Source of the DNA: Bacteroidota bacterium
Lineage (GTDB): Bacteria > Bacteroidota > Bacteroidia > Flavobacteriales > Flavobacteriaceae
Direction: 5' to 3'
Assembly (NCBI GenBank): GCA_023457535.1
Contig: JAEWLN010000102.1
Coordinates: 1-7,147, forward strand
DNA length: 7,147 nt
How positions within the stretch are numbered: the first letter of the stretch is position 1; every line of letters begins with the position of its first letter. A program made the position numbers and the translations under genes. Positions 1-6,302 of this stretch are shown here, in pieces. Below the pieces are notes generated by a model. The model had not been told where the DNA came from. It made no database searches and was given only the letters and a program-made list of their open reading frames with translations.

Positions 1-794
1 ATCTCGAGGGGCTGCTTTTGCAATTCACGCCAATACTGATCGATTTGCTGCTGCCCGGCCTCGAACGAAACGTCCTGATACGCCGGAAATGTGTAATACA
101 GCGTCGCGCCTTTGGCCTTGACCGCGCCGGCAAACGCTACAACGGCCTGCATGACGTCGTGGTTGAAATAATCACCGTCGATGCGCTGGAACACGACCGG
201 ATTTGGCCAGGTTTGCCCCCAATGCTGCACCACATCGCCGTATTGGTTAAATGCGCGCTTGGAGTAGAATTCGTGCGTTTTGAGGTTGAAATATTGCGAA
301 AATGTAAACTTGGACAGCGCATAACGCGGCAAAAACACATAGGTTTTCCTGAGTTGCACCGGACGCAGGTTCAGGTAACCCATCGGGTTGGAATTGTCGA
401 AAAACACGCGTACCAACTCCTCGCTGCCTTCGCAAAAGTTGCCGTAAAACTGGTGGTATTCCGGCGCAAGTACGACGATGTCGCCTTTTTTGACAAACGG
501 AAGCGTGTGGTCCAGCAGGTAATACAAACCCATGCCGCCGTGGATGCCCATGTTGATCGGGTTGCGCCCGATAGAATCCTTGACCATCTGGCTGACAAGC
601 CCGAATCCGATACTCGAACCCGAAAGAAAAATAATGCGCGGTTCCTGGGTATGCACCAGCAGCGAGTCTTTGATCGGGGCCACAAGCAACAGCGATTGTT
701 TGGCGCGCGGAGTAGGCGGCAACAACATCCCGAGGATAAAAATCGCGATCGGAATGCACAAAAACAACAGTGTTTTTTTGATAAACTGCTTCAT
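1..794 (-). CDS. SGNH/DltD-like membrane-anchored protein, partner of the MBOAT acyltransferase (3' end outside window)
   Basis: The frame is open from an ATG at 794 to the window edge, giving the first 264 residues with no stop. The N-terminus is a short basic stretch (MKQFIKK) followed by a hydrophobic segment at about residues 8-25, as expected of a signal anchor placing the rest in the periplasm. After a linker comes FLSGSSIGFG (residues 56-65), which resembles block I of SGNH hydrolases with S61 as the candidate nucleophile. NMGIHGGMG (81-89) and GDIVVLAPEYHQF (104-116) then recall the second and third blocks as they appear in DltD and AlgJ/AlgX-type proteins. The C-terminal DxxH block was not seen and would lie at or beyond the edge. 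The start is 4 bases after the MBOAT stop. Proteins of this kind often accompany MBOAT acyltransferases and help move acyl groups onto exported glycans. That role is inferred from fold-like motifs and position. A deacetylase or an inactive scaffold is also possible. Confidence 0.72.
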   Translation of the reverse strand, partial: MKQFIKKTLLFLCIPIAIFILGMLLPPTPRAKQSLLLVAPIKDSLLVHTQEPRIIFLSGSSIGFGLVSQMVKDSIGRNPINMGIHGGMGLYYLLDHTLPFVKKGDIVVLAPEYHQFYGNFCEGSEELVRVFFDNSNPMGYLNLRPVQLRKTYVFLPRYALSKFTFSQYFNLKTHEFYSKRAFNQYGDVVQHWGQTWPNPVVFQRIDGDYFNHDVMQAVVAFAGAVKAKGATLYYTFPAYQDVSFEAGQQQIDQYWRELQKQPLE

Positions 795-798
795 CGGA

Positions 799-2235
799 TC
801 AAAATTGGAAATAAATAAATTGCACCTCGTTCATCGTCTTGAACCAGAAAATCACGAGCACAATCAGCGCGTAGAACGCCCACCGCGTCCATCTCGGCCA
901 TTTGAACCCGAATCGCTCAAGGGCATATTTGTTCTCGCGGCCGGCCCATTCGATGAGCAGCATGATCACAATGAGCCACACCAGTTCGTTGCGGATGCCT
1001 TTTGGCGGCGTGAACGTCGACATAGAGAAGATCTCACTTACGAACTGCCATGCATGGGCCATATCGACCGCGCGGAAAAAAATAAATGCGAACACCGTCA
1101 GCGAAAACGTCGTAACGATGTGGAACAACTCATTTAACGTGGGAAATGTACGCCCTTTGGCCACGATTTCCATATTGTGCCTGTTGGTGTTGAAAATGAT
1201 GGACGGCATAATGTACAACGCGTTCAGGAATCCCCAGAAAACATAGGTCCAGGCCGCACCATGCCAGAATCCCGACACAATGAAAATGATGAACGTATTG
1301 CGCACCTTCATCCAGGTGCCGCCTTTGCTGCCGCCAAGCGGAATGTACAAATAGTCGCGGAACCAACTCGAGAGCGAAATGTGCCAGCGACGCCAGTATT
1401 CGGCCGTATCGCGCGAGAAGAACGGATAGGCAAAATTGCGCAAAAGTTCGATCCCGAACAAACGCGCCGTACCAAGGGCGATATCGGAATAACCAGAGAA
1501 GTCGCCGTAAATCTGGAACGTAAAGAAAATCACCCCCATAATGTGCGTACTGCCCGAATGGTCGGCTGAATTGGCGAAAACCATATTGGCATATTCGGCG
1601 CAATTGTCCGCGATGACCATTTTTTTGAAAAGTCCCCACAAAATTTGTCGCAAACCGTCCACAGCCTGGTTGTAGTTGAACACGCGCTTGGTTTGGATTT
1701 GCGGCAACAAGTGTGTGGCGCGTTCGATCGGGCCGGCCACAAGCAACGGAAAGAAACTGACGAACACTGAATAATCGACGAAATTGCGTTCGGGCTTGAT
1801 GCGGTCTTTGTAAATATCGATCACGTAGGACAGCCCGTGAAAGGTGTAAAACGAGATCCCGACGGGCAAAATGACCTGCAGCGTCCAGAAATGCGCTTCA
1901 AATCCAAAGCCGGAAAGCAGGTCCGCCGCCGACTCGGCAAAAAAGTTATAATATTTGAAAACGCCCAGAAACCCAAGGTTTACGACCACGCTGAGCCAAA
2001 ACCAAAACCGCTTGAGACGCGCGGTGGGCGCATCGTGCATTTTAAGGCCGGTGTAGTAGTCGAGCACCGTAGAGAACATCAGCAAGAATAAAAAACGCCA
2101 GTCCCAGCACGCGTAGAAAAAATAGCTCGACACCAGCAACAATACGTTCTGGAATTTCAGGTTCCCTTTCGCAAGCCAATACAATGCAAATACAATCGGC
2201 AGGAAAATCAGGAAGTCGGCGGAATTAAAAAGCAT
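799..2235 (-). CDS. MBOAT family membrane-bound O-acyltransferase (AlgI/PatA-like)
   Basis: This 478-residue polytopic membrane protein has the length and layout of the AlgI/PatA/DltB group. Hydrophobic segments run from the N-terminus (about 5-22, 30-60, 78-98, 118-140) to the C-terminus (about 370-390, 418-430, 452-466). The family core is clear. TFQIYGDFSGYSDIALG lies at 239-255. WRRWHISLSSWFRDYLYIPL at 281-300 carries a conserved histidine (H285). SGFWHGAAWTYVFWG at 321-335 carries H325, which corresponds to the histidine regarded as catalytic in this family. Such enzymes take an acyl group from a cytoplasmic donor and pass it across the inner membrane to a glycan, commonly as O-acetyl in alginate or peptidoglycan. 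The acceptor here is presumably the fucose-containing polymer encoded by the neighbours, which is inferred. The start follows the glycosyltransferase stop by 3 bases, and the SGNH-like gene follows 4 bases after its stop. No truncation or missing core residue was seen. Confidence 0.95.
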   Translation of the reverse strand: MLFNSADFLIFLPIVFALYWLAKGNLKFQNVLLLVSSYFFYACWDWRFLFLLMFSTVLDYYTGLKMHDAPTARLKRFWFWLSVVVNLGFLGVFKYYNFFAESAADLLSGFGFEAHFWTLQVILPVGISFYTFHGLSYVIDIYKDRIKPERNFVDYSVFVSFFPLLVAGPIERATHLLPQIQTKRVFNYNQAVDGLRQILWGLFKKMVIADNCAEYANMVFANSADHSGSTHIMGVIFFTFQIYGDFSGYSDIALGTARLFGIELLRNFAYPFFSRDTAEYWRRWHISLSSWFRDYLYIPLGGSKGGTWMKVRNTFIIFIVSGFWHGAAWTYVFWGFLNALYIMPSIIFNTNRHNMEIVAKGRTFPTLNELFHIVTTFSLTVFAFIFFRAVDMAHAWQFVSEIFSMSTFTPPKGIRNELVWLIVIMLLIEWAGRENKYALERFGFKWPRWTRWAFYALIVLVIFWFKTMNEVQFIYFQF

Positions 2236-2238
2236 GCG

Positions 2239-3066
2239 TTATCGTTTTGGAGGTTTGGGCAGGAACAAGAGCAGCACATTGGCAAATCCTTTGAGCAGTT
2301 TCCACGGCCAGCGGAATTTTTTGATGTGGAGCAAATGCCCGACGCGTTTGAGCTTCATCTCGGTCATCAGGTCGAAATCTTCCGGACTCAGGCCAAAACG
2401 GGCTTCAAGCACCGATTTTTTCTCCGATTGTACCAGCCCGTAACTGTTTGGATTGGACGAAATGCCCGTGAAATCATAATCGGCAACGACCATCCCGATG
2501 TGCTTGTAGCTGGCTTTGTGCAAACAGATCGCCGTCACAAAAAATTCCCAGTCCGATGCGATTTTGAGGTTTTCGTTATACATCCCCAAACGGTCAAAGA
2601 GCGTACGCCGGATGAAGGTGGCCTGATGCGGCAAGCTGTTGTCGATGAAAAACCCCAGCGACACTGCTTCCGGTGCGATCCAGTACTCGATCTGGTTCGT
2701 ACGGCCGCTCATGTAAATCTGGTTGCCGTAATAAAAATCGTATTGCCCGTCGATCAGCGCGGCGGCTTTGTTCAGCGTATCAGGTTCAAGCAACGTATCG
2801 CTGGAGTTCAAAAACAACAGATAATCGCCCTTAGCGGCGCGGATGCCTTTGTTCATTGCGTTGTAAATCCCGCTGTCGGGTTCGCTCAGGGCAAAATCGA
2901 TGCGGTCTTTGTAGCGCGCGATGACCTCCTTGCTGCCATCGGACGAATTGCCGTCGATAACAATATACTCAAAGCCGACGCCCGTTTGCGAAAGCACGCT
3001 CTCAATGGTCTTTTCGAGCCCAGCTTTGTTGTTGTAACTGATAGTGATGATCGAAATCCTGGCCAT
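2239..3066 (-). CDS. Glycosyltransferase family 2 (GT-A fold), WcaA-like
   Basis: This 275-residue protein opens directly with the GT2 nucleotide-binding strand (ISIITISYNN, residues 4-13). It continues with VIDGNSSDGS (36-45, with D38 and D43) and SEPDSGIYNAMNKG (61-74), a signature common in cell-surface polysaccharide transferases. The metal-binding site position is FLNSSD (85-90); many relatives read NSGD here. LPHQATFIRR (145-154) and ASDWEFF (170-176) match the acceptor and catalytic-base region. The C-terminus has a basic stretch followed by a hydrophobic run (about 255-270), which may hold the enzyme against the inner membrane. It should transfer one sugar from a nucleotide-sugar to a lipid-linked glycan in the cytoplasm. 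Lying immediately after gmd and fcl, it is a candidate fucosyltransferase, but GT2 sequence does not reveal donor specificity. The ATG shares its A with the fcl stop codon (TAATG), which supports this start. Confidence 0.93.
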   Translation of the reverse strand: MARISIITISYNNKAGLEKTIESVLSQTGVGFEYIVIDGNSSDGSKEVIARYKDRIDFALSEPDSGIYNAMNKGIRAAKGDYLLFLNSSDTLLEPDTLNKAAALIDGQYDFYYGNQIYMSGRTNQIEYWIAPEAVSLGFFIDNSLPHQATFIRRTLFDRLGMYNENLKIASDWEFFVTAICLHKASYKHIGMVVADYDFTGISSNPNSYGLVQSEKKSVLEARFGLSPEDFDLMTEMKLKRVGHLLHIKKFRWPWKLLKGFANVLLLFLPKPPKR

Positions 3067-3992
3067 TACACATTTAAGAATTTTTCCTGATAGACTTTCG
3101 CAATGCCTTCTTCAAGTTCGATCGAGTGCTTCCAACCCAGCCCGTTGAGCTTGGTCGTATCGGTGAGTTTGCGCGGCGTGCCATCGGGTTTGGTCGTGTC
3201 AAATACGACGTCGCCTTCAAATCCGACGGTGTCCCTGACCAGATACGCCAAATCTTTGATCGAAATTTCCTTGCCCGTCCCGATGTTGACAAAACCGCGG
3301 TCATTGTAATGGAGCATCAGGTACACGCACGCATTGGCCATATCGGACGCGTGCAAGAACTCGCGCAGCGGCGTTCCTGATCCCCAAACGGTCACCGTTT
3401 TTTCGCCGTTTACCTTGGCTTCGTGGAATTTGCGAAGCAGCGCGGGCAGCACGTGCGAATTTTGCAAATCGTAATTGTCGTTGAGCCCGTAAAGGTTCGT
3501 CGGCATGACCGATATGAAATTGCAGCCATATTGGTCGCGGTACGCATCGCACATTTTAATGCCCGCGATTTTGGCGATCGCATACGGCTCGTTGGTCTCT
3601 TCCAAAAGTCCGGTCAACAGGTAATCCTCGCGCAACGGTTGCGGCGCCATTTTGGGATAGATGCACGTCGAGCCGAGGAACAGCAATTTCTTGACGCCTG
3701 TATTGTAACTCTCGTGGATCACATTGCTCTGGATCATCAGGTTTTCGTACAAAAAGTCCGCGCGATAGGTGTTGTTGGCTACAATGCCGCCTACTTTGGC
3801 TGCGGCCAGAAAAACGTATTCGGGTTTCTCCTGGTCAAAAAAGTGCGCAACGGCAGTCTGGTCGATCAGATTGAGCTCGGTGGAGGTACGCGTGACGATG
3901 TTGCGAAAGCCGCGCGACTCCAGATCGCGGACAATGGCGCTTCCTACCATGCCGCGGTGTCCGGCCACATATATTTTTGAATGCAATTCCAT
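3066..3992 (-). CDS. fcl: GDP-L-fucose synthase (GDP-4-keto-6-deoxy-D-mannose 3,5-epimerase/4-reductase)
   Basis: This 308-residue extended short-chain dehydrogenase is very similar to E. coli Fcl/WcaG (about 321 residues). The NADPH-binding loop is GHRGMVGSA (11-19), followed by AAAKVGGIVANNTY (63-76). The active site is complete: S108 in GSTCIYP, Y137 and K141 in YAIAKIAG, plus C110 and H180, the residues matching the epimerisation acid/base pair of the E. coli enzyme. SVMPTNLYG (161-169), WGSGTPLREFLH (203-214) and KPDGTPRKL (268-276) are also family hallmarks. It converts GDP-4-keto-6-deoxy-D-mannose to GDP-L-fucose in the cytoplasm, using the product of the preceding gene. Its start codon overlaps the gmd stop by one base (TAATG), and the same arrangement links its own stop to the GT2 gene, so translational coupling is likely. 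The gene is intact, and the assignment rests on residue-level agreement. The synonym is wcaG. Confidence 0.97.
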   Translation of the reverse strand: MELHSKIYVAGHRGMVGSAIVRDLESRGFRNIVTRTSTELNLIDQTAVAHFFDQEKPEYVFLAAAKVGGIVANNTYRADFLYENLMIQSNVIHESYNTGVKKLLFLGSTCIYPKMAPQPLREDYLLTGLLEETNEPYAIAKIAGIKMCDAYRDQYGCNFISVMPTNLYGLNDNYDLQNSHVLPALLRKFHEAKVNGEKTVTVWGSGTPLREFLHASDMANACVYLMLHYNDRGFVNIGTGKEISIKDLAYLVRDTVGFEGDVVFDTTKPDGTPRKLTDTTKLNGLGWKHSIELEEGIAKVYQEKFLNV

Positions 3993-5080
3993 TATTTGTA
4001 ATTTTTGGAATGGAGTTCTTTTTTGAAGATTTCGACATCGGCGGCCATCATTTCCCGGACGAGCATCGCGAGCGTGTATTTGGGCTCCCAGCCGAGTTGG
4101 GTTTTAGCCTTGGTAGGATCGCCAATGAGCAAATCGACTTCTGTCGGACGGAAATACGCCGGATCGATCTGCACGACCACCTGCCCTATTTTGAACCGGT
4201 ATTCCGGATTTGAACTTGACACGACGATGCCTTTCTCCTCGACGCCCTCGCCTTTGAATTCGAGCGTGACGCCTACTTCGGCAAACGCCATCCGGATGAA
4301 ATCGCGCACTGTGGTCGTAACGCCGGTGGCGATCACAAAATCTTCCGGCTTGTCCTGTTGCAAAATGCGCCACATCGCCTCGACATAATCCTTGGCGTGG
4401 CCCCAGTCGCGTTGGGAATCAATGTTGCCCATGTATAGCGTATCGGCCATTCCGAGCGCCATTTGCGCCACCCCGCGCGTGATCTTGCGCGTCACGAACG
4501 TTTCGCCGCGTCTCGGGCTCTCATGGTTGAACAAAATACCGTTGCACGCGAACATGTCGTAGGCTTCGCGGTAATTGACCGTGATCCAGTAGGCGTACAT
4601 CTTGGCCACCGCATACGGCGAGCGCGGATAGAACGGCGTGGTTTCCTTTTGCGGTACTTCCTGCACCAATCCGTACAATTCGGAAGTCGATGCCTGGTAA
4701 ATTTTGGTCTTTTTGGTCAGTCCGAGCAAACGCACTGCGTCGAGTATGCGCAACGTTCCGATACCATCGGCGTTGGCGGTATATTCCGGCACGTCGAAAC
4801 TCACTTTTACATGGCTCATTGCGCCCAGGTTGTAGATTTCGTCGGGTTGCGTTTCCTGTATGATCCGGATCAGGTTCGTAGAATCGGACAAATCGCCATA
4901 GTGCAGCTTGAAATGCGGATGTTCAACGTGCGGATCCTCGTAAATATGGTCGATGCGTTGGGTGTTGAACAACGAGCTGCGGCGTTTGATACCGTGTACC
5001 ATGTAGCCTTTTTCCAACAGCAACTCGGCCAGATAGGCGCCGTCCTGCCCTGTAATTCCGGTAACTAAAGCGACTTTCAT
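3992..5080 (-). CDS. gmd: GDP-D-mannose 4,6-dehydratase
   Basis: This 362-residue short-chain dehydrogenase/reductase is close to E. coli Gmd (about 373 residues). The cofactor loop is VTGITGQDGAYLAE (6-19), and GIKRRSS (30-36) follows the second strand. YNLGAMSHVKVSF (83-95) leads to QASTSELYGLVQE (129-141), with T132 and E134, then YPRSPYAVAK (151-160) with the Y156/K160 pair. These positions match the catalytic T/E/Y/K set numbered identically in E. coli. NHESPRRGETFVTRK (185-199) and DWGHAKDYVEAMW (225-237) are further family signatures. It removes water from GDP-D-mannose to give GDP-4-keto-6-deoxy-D-mannose, the first committed step to GDP-L-fucose and to some related deoxysugars. Since fcl follows with a one-base overlap, fucose is the likely end product. 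It is the first gene after the only sizeable gap, with a candidate promoter upstream. The start has no Shine-Dalgarno sequence, only an A/T-rich leader. Confidence 0.98.
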   Translation of the reverse strand: MKVALVTGITGQDGAYLAELLLEKGYMVHGIKRRSSLFNTQRIDHIYEDPHVEHPHFKLHYGDLSDSTNLIRIIQETQPDEIYNLGAMSHVKVSFDVPEYTANADGIGTLRILDAVRLLGLTKKTKIYQASTSELYGLVQEVPQKETTPFYPRSPYAVAKMYAYWITVNYREAYDMFACNGILFNHESPRRGETFVTRKITRGVAQMALGMADTLYMGNIDSQRDWGHAKDYVEAMWRILQQDKPEDFVIATGVTTTVRDFIRMAFAEVGVTLEFKGEGVEEKGIVVSSSNPEYRFKIGQVVVQIDPAYFRPTEVDLLIGDPTKAKTQLGWEPKYTLAMLVREMMAADVEIFKKELHSKNYK

Positions 5081-5117
5081 ATATATAGTATTTCGTTTGT
5101 CTTTGTTTATTGCGGTG

Positions 5118-5149
5118 CAAAAATAGGTAAAATTTTGTTGCGATTAAAA
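5118..5149 (-). promoter_or_regulatory. Candidate Bacteroidota-type promoter upstream of gmd
   Basis: On the minus strand, TATTTTTG at 5125-5118 fits the TAnnTTTG consensus of the -7 element used by the primary sigma factor of Bacteroidota. A T-rich tract (TTTT, 5149-5146) sits 20 bases upstream, where a TTTG/TTG -33 element would be expected, but the match is poor. Transcription would begin near 5111-5113 and leave a leader of about 30 bases before the gmd ATG at 5080. The site falls in the only intergenic gap of the window. A/T-rich DNA produces such matches by chance, so this is a moderate call that also depends on the phylum assignment. Confidence 0.45.
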
Positions 5150-5165
5150 GCTGAAAACCAAAGCG

Positions 5166-6302
5166 CTACGGTTTTTGAGCCGCCGCTTTACGGTAACTTT
5201 CCAGGCAACCGAGCGCCGTTTTATGCCAACTGAACTGCGCCGCGCGGGCCATCCCCTTTTGGCTGTAGGTTTGGCGCAAACCGGCATCTGCGATCAGGTT
5301 CTCCACTTTGGTGCGCAAATCGGCGTCATTGTGCAATTCAAAATAAACGCCCGCATCGCCGGCCACTTCGGGAAATGAACTGTGATACGCCAGGACAACG
5401 GGACATCCGCACGCCATTGATTCGAGCACCGGGATCCCAAAACCTTCGTATTCCGACGGAAACACAAAACAAAGCGCCTGTTTGTAATACGACGCAAGCT
5501 CGTGGTCCTCGAAATTCTGCTGGATCACCTGGCCTGAGATACCCAGCTGTTGCAGCAAAGCCGTTTCGTCCTTTTCAAATGCATTGCCGCCGGCCGCAAC
5601 GACAAACAACGTCGGATCGGCTTGCAGCAATGGCGCAACAGCTTTGATGAAAAAGTTGAAATTCTTGTAGATCGTGCGATTGCCGACAAATAAAATGTAG
5701 CGCGCAGGCAACCCTACCTTGACCTCAGAACGGGTGTCGATGCTTTGCGAGAGATAAACCACGTCGATCTTATCGGCATTGATGTGCGGATAGATCTTCA
5801 GCACATCGCGTTTGCTGTTTTCAGATACGGCGATCACGCGCGTGGCTTTTTCGAGTAGTTGCTTTTTCCATTTTACGGTGTTTTTGTCGCGCGTAAAATA
5901 CTGCGGGAACAAATCGTGGATCATGTCGTGCAACGTCAGCACAAAGGGTTTGTCGCCAATGTAATCGAGAAAATAAGGATCGTAATACGTACTCACAAAA
6001 ACGTCATAATCCTGCTTTTTGAGCGCGGTTTTGGTCAGGTGGAAATTTTTGCGCCTGAACTTTTTGGCGATTTTCTTCCGGACGAACTTTGGGAGCCAGC
6101 GCCAGCGCATCACCTCGTTCCATTTGCTTTGGAAGAGTCCGTGTTCCTTGAGGTGCAGGTTATCGGCAAACAGGATCGGACATTCGATCGAAACGCCGGG
6201 CATCTTTTCGAGTTCGGCCAATACTTCCGTGTGGTAGCGCGTAATGCCGCCAAAACGCTGCATGTTGTAAGCCTGGGGATCGAGCAGTAACTTCATAGGC
6301 AT
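5166..6302 (-). CDS. Glycosyltransferase family 4 (GT-B fold)
   Basis: This protein has 378 residues, the usual length for GT4 enzymes. The N-terminal domain begins with LLLDPQAYNMQRFGGITRYH (5-24), whose paired glycines (18-19) form the typical N-terminal loop. VLTLHDMIHDLFP (121-133) and RVIAVSENSKRDVLK (155-169) also fit. The C-terminal, nucleotide-sugar-binding domain includes ILFVGNRTIYKNF (203-215, with R209 and K213). FPSEYEGFGIPVLESMACG (281-299) gives the retaining-type E-x7-E pair, E286 and E294. A strongly basic stretch at about 72-96 could bind the inner membrane surface. It should add a sugar to a lipid-linked intermediate; donor and acceptor cannot be read from sequence. The ATG at 6302 directly abuts the upstream stop (TAAATG). 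A second ATG two codons later (6296, giving MKLLLDPQ) is an equally reasonable start and fits the family N-terminus. The gene ends 85 bases before gmd. Confidence 0.94.
   Translation of the reverse strand: MPMKLLLDPQAYNMQRFGGITRYHTEVLAELEKMPGVSIECPILFADNLHLKEHGLFQSKWNEVMRWRWLPKFVRKKIAKKFRRKNFHLTKTALKKQDYDVFVSTYYDPYFLDYIGDKPFVLTLHDMIHDLFPQYFTRDKNTVKWKKQLLEKATRVIAVSENSKRDVLKIYPHINADKIDVVYLSQSIDTRSEVKVGLPARYILFVGNRTIYKNFNFFIKAVAPLLQADPTLFVVAAGGNAFEKDETALLQQLGISGQVIQQNFEDHELASYYKQALCFVFPSEYEGFGIPVLESMACGCPVVLAYHSSFPEVAGDAGVYFELHNDADLRTKVENLIADAGLRQTYSQKGMARAAQFSWHKTALGCLESYRKAAAQKP

Noticed and set aside
247..759. Minus-strand open frame of 170 codons overlapping the SGNH-like gene
   Set aside because: It is an out-of-frame shadow. 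The frame starting at 794 has a signal anchor and SGNH-like motifs and starts 4 bases after the upstream stop.
18..818. Long plus-strand open frame antisense to the SGNH-like gene
   Set aside because: It lies opposite a convincing membrane-anchored protein, its translation is rich in R, H and Q without any recognisable motif, and similar antisense frames occur opposite the other genes here, as expected from this codon composition.
2326..3090. Plus-strand open frame of 254 codons antisense to the GT2 gene
   Set aside because: The minus-strand frame has complete GT2 motifs and fits the operon; the plus-strand product has no domain-like features.
5081..5165. Possible small RNA, riboswitch or JUMPstart-like element in the gap before gmd
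   Set aside because: The 85 bases show no strong hairpin or JUMPstart-like conserved sequence; only the promoter-like element is supportable.
5160..5189. Inverted repeat (6-base arms CGCTTT/AAAGCG, 18-base spacing) around the GT4 stop, followed by T-rich sequence on the minus strand
   Set aside because: The stem is short, has a large mismatched interior and overlaps coding sequence, and the T run is interrupted; this is too weak to call a terminator.
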